Assembly (NCBI GenBank): GCA_902506225.1
Contig: LR733345.1
Location: forward strand, 1,922,001 to 1,986,000
Origin: Faucicola sp902506225
Lineage (GTDB): Bacteria > Pseudomonadota > Gammaproteobacteria > Pseudomonadales > Moraxellaceae
Length of the DNA: 64,000 nt
Direction: 5' to 3'
Part shown: in pieces, positions 52,850 through 61,496 of the stretch
How positions within the stretch are numbered: the stretch's first letter is position 1
Layout of the letters: the number at the start of each line of letters is the position of its first letter
The notes under the pieces: model-generated
What the model was told of the DNA's origin: nothing
Database searches by the model: none
The model's input: only the letters and a program-made list of their open reading frames with translations
Made by a program: the position numbers and the translations under genes

Positions 52850-52990
52850 GAGGTACTTCTTGTGTTCAATTTTCAAAAGATGCCATTGTAGCGATTTTTG
52901 TGCTGACAAAGAAGTCTAAACCCGTCAAAAGCCTTGTTGGATATAAAATTTTCTTGAGATTGGCTTACCCCCTGCCTTTTAACCTGCCTT

Positions 52991-53593
52991 TTAACTTAAA
53001 TTACCCAAATCAACGTCGGTCAAGCGCCAACGCCCTTTTTTCTTTGAGCGCCCACCTGCGCTTTGACCACCGATTACCGCGGCGCCACCGAGCAATTTAT
53101 TCAGTGTCTGGCTATGATAGGCATGACAAATCGCACACGCCAAGCCATCTGCCGCATCCGCTTGCGGCTGTATCTCAAGGCTCAACAAACGCATGACCAT
53201 AAGCTGAATCTGCTCTTTGTCTGCCGCGCCATAGCCACATACCGCTTGTTTGATTTGCCGTGCGGTGTATTCAGCTACTTGCAAATCTTTGGCAACCATA
53301 GCGGCAATTGCTGCACCCCGCGCCTGCCCAAGCTTGAGCGCGGTATCGGGGTTTGATGCCATAAATACTTGCTCGATGGCGGCGGTCATGGGTTCATTGG
53401 TGTATTTTTGATAATGCTCAACGATACGGCTAACCCCATCAAATATCCGCTTTAACCGCTCGGGCATGGTTTCCCCTTGGCTGTAAGCATGAATCGTGCC
53501 TGCATCCAAATGTTCAAGTTTATCCCCACTCAACCGAATGATGCCATAGCCTGTCAGACGCGAGCCTGGGTCAATACCGATAAAGATACTCAT
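52991..53593 (-). CDS. ruvC: Holliday-junction resolvase RuvC
   Basis: A 200-residue RuvC. The catalytic acidic residues begin with D8 in I-G-I-D-P-G-S-R-L-T-G-Y-G, and A-I-E-Q-V-F and D-A-A-D-G-L-A-C-A-I-C-H-A follow. It cuts Holliday junctions with RuvAB. It is about 27 residues longer than E. coli RuvC because of a Gly/Arg/Lys-rich C-terminal tail. The ATG at 53593 fits the family start; the frame is open further upstream without similarity. No ruvA or ruvB is near. Confidence 0.95.
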   Translation of the reverse strand: MSIFIGIDPGSRLTGYGIIRLSGDKLEHLDAGTIHAYSQGETMPERLKRIFDGVSRIVEHYQKYTNEPMTAAIEQVFMASNPDTALKLGQARGAAIAAMVAKDLQVAEYTARQIKQAVCGYGAADKEQIQLMVMRLLSLEIQPQADAADGLACAICHAYHSQTLNKLLGGAAVIGGQSAGGRSKKKGRWRLTDVDLGNLS

Positions 53594-53835
53594 AAAAGAT
53601 GCTCGTACAAAAAGATACCCACAAAAAAATTTTGCTAAAAATGCAGTCAAAGCTAAAAATATCGAAGCTAAAAATGCCGTCAAATTATAGCATTTATCAA
53701 AAATTTAACGAAAAAATTGCTGAATTTCAAAAAACTATTTGATAGTTTTATGCATTACCCCCATCATTATTGCATTGGTTAATGATTCATCGTTTGTTAT
53801 TTATAGTTTATTCACAATTTAGGAATCGTATTTTC

Positions 53836-54471
53836 ATGGGAAATATAGTTGGGATTGCCATTGTCTGGTTGATTATTGAGATGCTGGTTTGGTATCTAAT
53901 CGCACAATTTGTCAGTGGCTGGTGGGTGTTTTTGTGGTTTGTTGTGGCTGGCTTTGTGGGTGCCGCACTCATTAAAAAAGGCATAGCCACCTTAAAACCG
54001 ATGGCTGGACAAGCGCAAGCCGCCATGCTTAACCCTGCCATGCGCCCTAATGAAAATTCCGTGGTGAAAGCGATTGCTTTTGCGGTGGCAGGTATCTTAT
54101 TGGTACTGCCCGGTATTTTGAGTGATATTGCGGCACTTATTGTGTTATTACCCGCGGTACAAAATAAGTTTAAAGCCTTTGCCAAAGACTATGCCACTAA
54201 AAACCCAGAAAAATTGATGCAAATGATGGCAAGCAAAATGGGCGGTATCGATCCCTCAAAAATGGGTGGCTTAGGGGGTCTTGGTGGCATGGGTGGACAA
54301 AACCCGTTTGGCAGTCAAAATCCATTTGGTGGTATGGGCGGACAAAATCCGTTCGGCGGCTTTGGTAGCAAAAATAACAATGGCGGTAAATTTGGCACGA
54401 CCATCGACGGACAAGCCAAAACGGTCAACTCGAACGCCAAACGCATCACTCGCTCTGCCAATGATGACTAG
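53836..54471 (+). CDS. fxsA: FxsA-family membrane protein
   Basis: A 211-residue inner-membrane protein. Helices at about 2-22, 27-47 and a third region around 75-105 surround the FxsA motif (V-L-P-G-I-L-S-D-I-A-A-L-I-V-L-L-P). The C-terminal half (about 130-195) is Gly/Met/Asn-Pro-Phe-rich with repeated Q-N-P-F-G. FxsA over-expression eases phage T7 exclusion by F plasmid in E. coli; its normal role is unknown. The ATG at 53836 is chosen as the first helix start. A terminator follows. Confidence 0.85.
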   Translation: MGNIVGIAIVWLIIEMLVWYLIAQFVSGWWVFLWFVVAGFVGAALIKKGIATLKPMAGQAQAAMLNPAMRPNENSVVKAIAFAVAGILLVLPGILSDIAALIVLLPAVQNKFKAFAKDYATKNPEKLMQMMASKMGGIDPSKMGGLGGLGGMGGQNPFGSQNPFGGMGGQNPFGGFGSKNNNGGKFGTTIDGQAKTVNSNAKRITRSANDD

Positions 54472-54510
54472 ATAATGGATAAAAATTGACTGTTAAACAT
54501 TGATAAATTT

Positions 54511-54537
54511 AAGGCATCCCTAGTATGCCTTTTTTTA
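54511..54537 (+). terminator. Rho-independent terminator after fxsA
   Basis: A 7-bp perfect stem (54511-54517 with 54525-54531, AAGGCAT/ATGCCTT), seven-base loop and eight T. Confidence 0.88.
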
Positions 54538-54674
54538 TGCCCTATTTTTGCGAAAAACTGGGTTTACTTTTTGCAAAAATTCATGCAATGTGATTTACTT
54601 AAGACAAAATTTGTTATATAAATTCTATAATGATACAATATGTTTCGTTTTGGAATTTTTAGTTTTGAGCGTGA

Positions 54675-54712
54675 TTTTTATTTTTGGTAAATGTTTTTAT
54701 TTTTGGTAAATG
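54675..54712. repeat. Tandem repeat, 19 bp x 2, upstream of scoA
   Basis: Two perfect copies of TTTTTATTTTTGGTAAATG (54675-54693, 54694-54712). They end 37 bases before the scoA start codon and so lie in or beside its promoter. Confidence 0.9.
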
Positions 54713-54749
54713 ATATTAACAACATTGGTTAGCGACAAGGAGTGAATGT

Positions 54750-55457
54750 ATGACCAGCAAAGTATATGACAGTGCAGCTGCGGCACTTGAAGGCGTCATT
54801 AAAGATGGACAAACGATTGCGGTCGGTGGTTTTGGTCTGTGTGGTATCCCCGAAGCTTTAATTGAAGCCTTGCGAGATAGCGGCGTTAAAGATTTGACCT
54901 GTATCAGCAATAATGCCGGTGTTGATGGTTTTGGTTTGGGATTATTACTAGAGACTCGCCAAGTCAAAAAAATGATTGCGTCGTATGTGGGTGAAAACAA
55001 AGAGTTTGAACGGCAGTTTTTATCGGGTGAATTGGAAGTGGAATTGACCCCACAAGGGACTTTGGCAGAAAAATTGCGTGCCGGGGGTGCGGGCATCCCT
55101 GCGTTCTTTACCGCCACTGGCGTAGGCACCCAAATTGCTGAGGGTAAAGAAGAACGTGAATTTGACGGTCGTCAATATATCCTTGAGCGCTCATTAGTCG
55201 CTGATGTGGCACTGGTTAAAGCCCAAAAAGCCGATAAAGCAGGCAACTTAATGTTCAACAAAACGGCGCGAAACTTTAACCCAGATGTCGCCACTGCAGG
55301 TAAAGTCACCATTGTTGAAGTTGAGCAATTGGTGGAAACTGGCGAGCTAGACCCTGACCAAATTCATTTGCCGGGTATTTATGTGCATCGCATCGTGGTC
55401 AATGCCAACCCAGAAAAACGCATCGAAAAAGTGACGACCAAAGAACAGACAAACTAG
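54750..55457 (+). CDS. scoA: 3-oxoacid CoA-transferase subunit A
   Basis: A 235-residue type I CoA-transferase alpha subunit. G-G-F-G-L-C-G-I-P-E-A-L-I (near residue 26) is the family signature, and the C-terminal A-D-K-A-G-N-L region is conserved. With subunit B it moves CoA from succinyl-CoA to acetoacetate. GACAAGGAG precedes the ATG. The next gene follows after 17 bases. SCOT versus a butyrate-type transferase is inferred from subunit B. Confidence 0.93.
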   Translation: MTSKVYDSAAAALEGVIKDGQTIAVGGFGLCGIPEALIEALRDSGVKDLTCISNNAGVDGFGLGLLLETRQVKKMIASYVGENKEFERQFLSGELEVELTPQGTLAEKLRAGGAGIPAFFTATGVGTQIAEGKEEREFDGRQYILERSLVADVALVKAQKADKAGNLMFNKTARNFNPDVATAGKVTIVEVEQLVETGELDPDQIHLPGIYVHRIVVNANPEKRIEKVTTKEQTN

Positions 55458-55474
55458 GATATAAGGAGATTACC

Positions 55475-56104
55475 ATGGCATGGACTCGTGAACAAATGGC
55501 ACAAAGAGCCGCTAAAGAACTACAAGACGGCTTTTATGTCAATCTAGGTATCGGTTTACCGACCTTAGTGGCGAACTATATTCCAGAAGGCGTCAACGTT
55601 TGGCTCCAATCAGAAAATGGGCTGCTTGGGATTGATGAATTCCCAACACCCGATAAAGTTGACCCAGATTTAATCAATGCGGGCAAACAAACCGTCACTA
55701 CAGCGACTGGTGCGAGCTTTTTCTCAAGCTCACAATCATTTGCCATGATTCGTGGCGGCAAAGTCAACCTTGCTATCTTGGGGGCGATGGAAGTTTCAGA
55801 CAATGGCGATCTTGCCAACTGGATGATTCCTGGCAAGATGGTTAAAGGCATGGGCGGCGCGATGGACTTGGTCGCAGGCGTTCAACGCGTGATTGTATTG
55901 ATGGAACATACCAACAAACATGGTGAGCCAAAAGTATTGGCTGAATGTACGCTACCCCTGACAGGCAAAAAAGTGGTGAATCGTATCATCTCTGATTTAG
56001 CCATCATGGATGTGACCGATAACGGTCTAAAACTGGTTGAGCTGGCAGACGGTGTCACGTTTGAAGAATTACAATCAAAAACACCTGTAACCATTGCACA
56101 ATAA
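55475..56104 (+). CDS. scoB: 3-oxoacid CoA-transferase subunit B
   Basis: A 209-residue beta subunit. The active-site Glu, E47, is in Q-S-E-N-G-L-L-G, and V-N-L-G-I-G-L-P-T (22-30) and G-A-M-E-V-S-D-N-G-D-L-A-N-W lie as in SCOT proteins. It completes the transferase for ketone-body use. ATAAGGAG precedes the ATG. A terminator follows at 56182-56211. Confidence 0.94.
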   Translation: MAWTREQMAQRAAKELQDGFYVNLGIGLPTLVANYIPEGVNVWLQSENGLLGIDEFPTPDKVDPDLINAGKQTVTTATGASFFSSSQSFAMIRGGKVNLAILGAMEVSDNGDLANWMIPGKMVKGMGGAMDLVAGVQRVIVLMEHTNKHGEPKVLAECTLPLTGKKVVNRIISDLAIMDVTDNGLKLVELADGVTFEELQSKTPVTIAQ

Positions 56105-56181
56105 CAGCTGTAAAATAATAACGCTGTAAAAAGTACAAGTCAGCATTTAATTGCCATTAAAAGGACAGTGAAAAAGACAAC

Positions 56182-56211
56182 AATAAAGGACAGTGATGCT
56201 GTCCTTTTTTA
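56182..56211 (+). terminator. Rho-independent terminator after scoB
   Basis: A 9-bp perfect stem (56185-56193 with 56199-56207), five-base loop and T run. The motif AAAGGACAGTGA also occurs once just upstream. Confidence 0.9.
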
Positions 56212-56282
56212 TTGTTTTGGCTTTTTTACTTTCGGTGATTTGTCCTCTATAATGGCATCACTATCAACATTTATCCAACACC

Positions 56283-57512
56283 ATGATTGCATCTCGCTTA
56301 TCTCATTCCAAATTTATCACCGATGAAGACAATCCGCTGATTGATCGTAAGTATCCCAATGAGATGGCAGCCGATGACGGGGTGGCATTGCCGCAAATTT
56401 ATCGGTTTGACTTTACCGAGGTGCCAGATTTTAGCCAAACAGTGATGCAAATCACCCCGGTGATTGATGAGCCCAATATCATGGTTATGCCCAATGATCA
56501 TGAAGCAGTATCAGAAAATGTCACCCTTGCTACTGATAAATCTGTGCACATGGCTCAACAAACGGCGTCATCGGTGGCGCCCACTTCGCTTAACAATCCC
56601 CTTACTTCTCAATCGCTAACTAGCAAAATCCCATCAAAAACACGCTCAAATCGCCAAGTCATTGCGCAAGCAAGAGCCCAAGCCAAACAGATTGAACAGC
56701 AAAAACAACAACAAGAACAGCAACGCCAAGCACAAGAAATCGCGCGCTATCAGGCAGAAGTTGAAGCCGCGCTACTCAACCCCACACTGCATGAAGGACT
56801 GCTCAATCAGCGAAAATCCATTGCCGAATCACAGGCAGTGGTCAACAAACATGCGATTTTTGGCGAGCTTGCACAGGATTTGCAGACCATTCAATGGCTT
56901 GATTCAGACATAGCAGAACAAAGCCGAACAATGTATGAAAAAGCGGTTGCGCTGATTCAAACAGCGCAATCAAGGGACAATTTATTAGAAAGCAACGTAT
57001 TAGAAAACAATTTATTAGAAAATGATGTACTCGAAGAAAATGTCCCAGCAGAAAATGTAGGGGAAAACCCTATATCAGCAGACAATTTGGCAAAAGCCGT
57101 ACAAGTGATTGATAAATTTGCCGAGAATGGTCTTACTGATGCATTACTTCGTCAAGCGCTGTGGCTATTTGAAGGCAATCACTTACTCAGGATTTCTCAA
57201 AACTCCCAACAAGCTTTGCTACTGTTGCAACAAGCAGCCTCGCAGCATGATAATCGTGCGCAGAAATTACTCAGTAAACTGTACTATGCAGGACATGGGG
57301 TTGAGCAAGATAGCGAAATGGGTAAATACTGGCTAGAGCTGGCTGCGGCACATGGTCACCCTGACGCCATGCGAATTTCACAAGGTATTGCCACCCTGTC
57401 ATTACTCAAGCAAACCCAACGCGAGGATACTAGCTATGGCAAAAAAATGGCGCTTGCGACTGCGGCGCTGATTATATTCATGATATTGATATTTATAGCA
57501 GTTAAAGTTTAA
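56283..57512 (+). CDS. Sel1-repeat protein with C-terminal membrane anchor
   Basis: A 409-residue protein. The N-terminal half is polar and variable. A Gln-rich coiled coil lies at about 125-160 (R-A-Q-A-K-Q-I-E-Q-Q-K-Q-Q). A run of near-repeats with L-L-E-N and V-L-E-E follows (about 235-265). A Sel1-like repeat is at about 330-360 (L-Y-Y-A-G-H-G-V-E ... Y-W-L-E-L-A-A-A-H-G). One helix at about 388-408 ends the protein, a tail-anchor arrangement. Sel1 proteins act as adaptors; the partner is unknown. It is convergent with rnt. Confidence 0.7.
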   Translation: MIASRLSHSKFITDEDNPLIDRKYPNEMAADDGVALPQIYRFDFTEVPDFSQTVMQITPVIDEPNIMVMPNDHEAVSENVTLATDKSVHMAQQTASSVAPTSLNNPLTSQSLTSKIPSKTRSNRQVIAQARAQAKQIEQQKQQQEQQRQAQEIARYQAEVEAALLNPTLHEGLLNQRKSIAESQAVVNKHAIFGELAQDLQTIQWLDSDIAEQSRTMYEKAVALIQTAQSRDNLLESNVLENNLLENDVLEENVPAENVGENPISADNLAKAVQVIDKFAENGLTDALLRQALWLFEGNHLLRISQNSQQALLLLQQAASQHDNRAQKLLSKLYYAGHGVEQDSEMGKYWLELAAAHGHPDAMRISQGIATLSLLKQTQREDTSYGKKMALATAALIIFMILIFIAVKV

Positions 57513-57513
57513 A

Positions 57514-57566
57514 GATTTGGATGAATGCCGTAATTTGGGTATTAAATAAGTTTAAACATCCAAATC
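57514..57566. repeat. Inverted repeat between two convergent genes
   Basis: GATTTGGATG (57514-57523) and CATCCAAATC (57557-57566) form a perfect 10-bp stem over a 33-base loop, right at the end of the Sel1 gene and before the rnt stop. There is no T run. It may help end both transcripts. Confidence 0.5.
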
Positions 57567-57579
57567 ACTACCAAAAAAT

Positions 57580-58275
57580 TTAGTCATCAGTAGGGTCGTC
57601 AGATGGCACTCGTACGCCCTCATCATTAGACTCATCGCTCGCCAAGTTTGGCGTCAGCAGCGGATAATTGTTTAAGATATAACAAAACAATTCAGCCGTT
57701 TTTTGGGTGTCATATAAAGCAGAATGCGCTTCATTACCATCAAACTCTAGTCCAGCGAGTTTGCACGCTCTCGCCAGTACCGTTTGACCAAAAGCAAGCG
57801 CTGATAGAGTAACGGTATCTAACACGGAGAACTGGTGAAATTGGCTTTGATTTTTGCTATTGGTACGCTCAATTAAAGCATTTAAAAAGCCCAGGTCAAA
57901 ATGCGCATTGTGCCCTACCAAAATACATTTGGTACATTGGGTGGATTGGCGCACCGTTTTTAAGTATTTAAAAATACGGCGAATGGCGGTTTTTTCATCT
58001 TCGGCAATGGCTTTTCGCATCGGGCTATGCGGATTGATGCCGGTGAATTGCAGGGCGCGCGCTTCAAGATTTGCCCCTTCAAACGGCTCAATATGGGCAT
58101 TGACCGCCTCACCTGGGTAAAAACGCCCGGCATCATCCATCAAAATTGGAATACAGGCAATCTCAAGCAAAGCATCGGTTTTTGGATTGAACCCTGCTGT
58201 CTCTACATCCACCACCACGGGCAAGTAATTGCGAAAACGGTTGGCAATAGTCATCGATTCAGTTGTGGCGGTCAT
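57580..58275 (-). CDS. rnt: Ribonuclease T
   Basis: A 231-residue DEDD exonuclease. The first acidic pair is in V-V-V-D-V-E-T-A-G-F (about residues 16-25), the second Asp in H-N-A-H-F-D-L-G-F-L, and the His/Asp end motif in E-A-H-S-A-L-Y-D-T. RNase T trims 3' ends of tRNA, 5S and 23S rRNA as a dimer. The C-terminus has an acidic tail. It lies 45 bases after pyrC on the same strand. Confidence 0.93.
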   Translation of the reverse strand: MTATTESMTIANRFRNYLPVVVDVETAGFNPKTDALLEIACIPILMDDAGRFYPGEAVNAHIEPFEGANLEARALQFTGINPHSPMRKAIAEDEKTAIRRIFKYLKTVRQSTQCTKCILVGHNAHFDLGFLNALIERTNSKNQSQFHQFSVLDTVTLSALAFGQTVLARACKLAGLEFDGNEAHSALYDTQKTAELFCYILNNYPLLTPNLASDESNDEGVRVPSDDPTDD

Positions 58276-58320
58276 ACGTTACCTTGCGGAAAAAAACAGA
58301 AAAAAATAAAGGGCTAAAAA

Positions 58321-59403
58321 TCATACGGCTAAATTAAATGGCATCACTTTCCAGTCCAACGTTTGTCCAGCCATCAGTGGGGTCAAATCTTTACCATCAA
58401 GATAAGGATAACGCTCGGGGACTTGCCATGCTTCACGCACCAAGGTCACTTTATCACTATTGATAGGTAAGCCATAAAATTTTGCACCGTGAATACTGGT
58501 AAAGCCTTCTAACTTGTCAAGTTTGCCCATGCTGTCAAAGGCTTGCGCATACAAAGGCAGCGCAATCGATGCGCTATAACAGCCTGCACAACCGCAAGCA
58601 TTTTCCTTGGTATGTGTCGCATGGGGCGCAGAGTCGGTACCAATAAAGAATTTGGGATTGCCACTGGTTGCCACATCAAGTAATACTTTTTGGTGACTTT
58701 GGCGTTTTAAAATCGGCAAGCAATAAAAATGCGGTTTAATCCCGCCCACCAACAGGTGATTACGATTAAACAGTAAATGCTGCGGGGTAATCGTCGCTGC
58801 GACATTTTTGCCCTGTGACAACACAAAGTCAGCGGCATCACTGGTGGTAATGTGTTCAAAGACGATTTTTAGTTTTGGAAATTTATCAATGAGATTGACC
58901 ATCACTTCATCAATAAAGCGTTTTTCACGGTCAAAAATATCAATATGATGGTGCGTCACTTCACCATGTACCAACAGCGGCAAACCCAACGCCTCCATCT
59001 TGGCAAATACATCGGTGCAATGATTGATATGGCTCACCCCATCCGCAGAATTGGTGGTCGCGCCTGCAGGATATAACTTGACTGCTTTTACTACACCTGA
59101 ATCAACGGCGGCTTCGATGTCTTCTGCCGTCAGTGACTCGGTTAAGTAAAGCGTCATCAATGGCTCAAATTGCTGGGAGATACTGTCATTGGGCACTTGC
59201 GCTAAAATACGCTCACGATAAGCGATAGCATCAGCGGCGGTTTTGACGGGTGGCACCAAATTTGGCATACAAATGGCGCGGCGAAAATTGGCAGCCGCAT
59301 GGGGCACCGTCGTGGCAAGCGCCTGCCCGTCCCGTAAATGAATATGCCAGTCATCAGGGGCAGTAATAGTAAAAGTATTGATAGGTGCGGTCGCTGCGCT
59401 CAT
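58321..59403 (-). CDS. pyrC: Dihydroorotase
   Basis: A 360-residue class II dihydroorotase. The metal-binding H-I-H (W-H-I-H-L-R-D-G), the carbamylated Lys in V-K-L-Y-P-A-G-A-T-T, V-H-G-E-V-T, and the catalytic Asp in I-G-T-D-S-A-P-H are all present. It closes carbamoyl-aspartate to dihydroorotate in pyrimidine synthesis. It is followed by rnt, so the two are probably one transcript. Confidence 0.96.
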   Translation of the reverse strand: MSAATAPINTFTITAPDDWHIHLRDGQALATTVPHAAANFRRAICMPNLVPPVKTAADAIAYRERILAQVPNDSISQQFEPLMTLYLTESLTAEDIEAAVDSGVVKAVKLYPAGATTNSADGVSHINHCTDVFAKMEALGLPLLVHGEVTHHHIDIFDREKRFIDEVMVNLIDKFPKLKIVFEHITTSDAADFVLSQGKNVAATITPQHLLFNRNHLLVGGIKPHFYCLPILKRQSHQKVLLDVATSGNPKFFIGTDSAPHATHTKENACGCAGCYSASIALPLYAQAFDSMGKLDKLEGFTSIHGAKFYGLPINSDKVTLVREAWQVPERYPYLDGKDLTPLMAGQTLDWKVMPFNLAV

Positions 59404-59578
59404 GATTTCCTCGAACAGTTTTGAGAATGCCTTAAAAAAACAACGTCAAAAACCGATAATTGAAGCGTTGAAAAACTTGTGCATCATAGCAGTTTTAGGC
59501 AAAAAACGACATGAAAATATTCGCAAGCCCCATACACCGACAAATAATACGTCAGTTTATGTCGTTTTGCTGACGGTG

Positions 59579-61159
59579 TTAATGGGTTTTGGATTTATTG
59601 CTAGGTTTGTTATTCGCCTGATTGTTTACTTTGTTATTCGCTTTGTCATCTGCCTTATTATCCATCGTGTTATTTGCTTTTTTATCAGGCTTTTTAGCGG
59701 ATTTTTTGTCAGTAGCCGTTGTTGATGATGGTGACTTGTCTTTTTCTTTTGGCGATTTTTCTTTTACCGCTTTGTCCTTAGTCGTAGATTTTTTGGTGGT
59801 ACTAGAAGTTTTTTCAGATTGTCCACTGTCGACTTTAGATGAGCTAGCTTTTTTCTTTTGGTCTTGTTTAGCCTCCTTCTTACCATCGGCTTTGGCATCG
59901 TTATTGGTATTTTTTTTGCGGTCTTTTTTGCTTTCCGCTTTTTTGCTTTCCTCTTGTTTATCAGATTTTTTCATAGCTCTCGCTTTTTCAGACTGTACCG
60001 AAGGCTTTTCATCCAATGACTTAGATTTATCGTGTTTCTTGTGATGCTCAGCTGTAGTCATCTCATTGGTCACTGTACTCGGTGTCGAGGCGACTTTTAC
60101 TATCGCCACATCGTGATAAACCGGGTTTGCCACTGACATTTTTGCGGATGGTTGGGTGGCGGCAGGCTTATCTTTGACGCTCACCAACGCGCCTGCCCCG
60201 CTAAAAACGGCGACAGATAATACGGTGGCGGTCGCAATCCAATTTTTTTGTAACTTATCTATCCAATGAGCAGGTTTGCGAACTTGCGGTTTGGCAAAAA
60301 TATTGCTGGCTGCAGTGGCTGTTTGTGTGTTTGACGTCACCGCTTTATTTATTTGGCGGTTATCGATTGCAATCACATGTTGATTGAAGTGAGCCTGCGG
60401 GATGGTCATTGGCGCAATGTTAAAAAAATTGGCCGCTTTATAAATAGTCATTTGCTGAATAATATGCTGTTGATAGACAGGCAAGTCTGTAACATTTTGA
60501 ATTTTTGACCATGTTAATTGCTGTTGCTGCATTGCTTGAAAACTGACAGCGCGCCTAAAACCTACTGCATTCATCAGCCCCATATCTTCTGGTGACATAA
60601 AAAAAACCGGCTGCATCGCAAGCCACTCAGTAATCTGCGCTGAGTCTATGGTATTTTGTAGCGAACTTATCATATCTGCCAAATTTATCACCGCCAATGC
60701 AGTGATAGTCTGCCAAATAGTTAACAGGTTATCTAAGGGCAGATGGGTTTTTTCCAGTAGCACGCCGGCAATCATGGTTTTTTGGGTTTCATCATCAAAC
60801 AACTGCTCAAAAATCGATGGGCTATTTTTAGACAGTTGTTTTAGGGTTGCAAAATTGCTGCCGTTTTCAATGAAATTTTTTGTAACTAAAGCAGTGAAAA
60901 ATTCGGGGGTAAAACGATTTTCATCTGTTACCTGTGGCAAAGTTTGATGGATTAATGACGGATTTTGCTGAATTTTTGCCGATAACTGATAAAGCACGAC
61001 TTTTAATAGCTCAGGCACCACTTTTTTTAGATAACAAATTGATACGTGTGACCCATCTGCTACTATCGGTAGCAATGGTGGCAGAGCGTTTGCCCAAAAA
61101 TGATATAACGATATATGGTCAATGATATTACAAGTTGTGGAAGGATTTTTTGACAGCAT
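59579..61159 (-). CDS. Single-pass membrane protein with a long Lys/Asp/Ser-rich tail
   Basis: A 526-residue protein. The N-terminal part (about 1-290) looks like a folded, helix-rich cytoplasmic domain without a recognised motif. A membrane helix lies at about 308-327 (I-A-T-A-T-V-L-S-V-A-V-F). The C-terminal 155 residues (about 370-526) are low-complexity and rich in Lys, Ser, Asp, Asn and Thr (for example S-K-K-D-R-K-K-N-T, D-D-K-A-N-N-K), probably disordered and periplasmic. Such tails can bind peptidoglycan or acidic polymers, but I infer no function. It is separated from pyrC by 175 bases. Confidence 0.6.
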   Translation of the reverse strand: MLSKNPSTTCNIIDHISLYHFWANALPPLLPIVADGSHVSICYLKKVVPELLKVVLYQLSAKIQQNPSLIHQTLPQVTDENRFTPEFFTALVTKNFIENGSNFATLKQLSKNSPSIFEQLFDDETQKTMIAGVLLEKTHLPLDNLLTIWQTITALAVINLADMISSLQNTIDSAQITEWLAMQPVFFMSPEDMGLMNAVGFRRAVSFQAMQQQQLTWSKIQNVTDLPVYQQHIIQQMTIYKAANFFNIAPMTIPQAHFNQHVIAIDNRQINKAVTSNTQTATAASNIFAKPQVRKPAHWIDKLQKNWIATATVLSVAVFSGAGALVSVKDKPAATQPSAKMSVANPVYHDVAIVKVASTPSTVTNEMTTAEHHKKHDKSKSLDEKPSVQSEKARAMKKSDKQEESKKAESKKDRKKNTNNDAKADGKKEAKQDQKKKASSSKVDSGQSEKTSSTTKKSTTKDKAVKEKSPKEKDKSPSSTTATDKKSAKKPDKKANNTMDNKADDKANNKVNNQANNKPSNKSKTH

Positions 61160-61496
61160 ATTTTGTCACTTAATTTACATTTTTTGGCATTGGGGCAGTG
61201 AGTTTTTAGCAATATTGTAGATGCAGAGCAACTTCTTTATACGCCCTCTAAAAAAACAGCCTTAGATTTAGAAATCTTGTTGATACCTTACCATTTCAAT
61301 TCGATTAAATTCATCAAATTATGATTAGAATTTGTTGTAACTTTTGTGCAAACTTAGTAAAGTAGACAGCATCAAAAATTATATTTTAGCATCAATCACG
61401 TAACATTTTCTGCCTATCGAAAAATTGGTAATTTTTTCTGATTCTTTTTATCTCTATCGATTTATTTAACAGCCTTACTCACTTTAGGATAACTTT
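61160..61496. other. Divergent intergenic region before the Ig-domain lipoprotein
   Basis: 337 bases, AT-rich. It must contain the promoters of two divergent genes. No clear -35/-10 pair could be assigned, and no hairpin or repeat stands out. TTTAGGATAAC precedes the ATG of the right-hand gene. Confidence 0.4.

Noticed and set aside
59622..60044. Plus-strand ORF over the Lys-rich tail
   Set aside because: The Phe/Leu/Ser-rich translation is simply the complement of Lys/Asp/Ser codons; no ribosome site.
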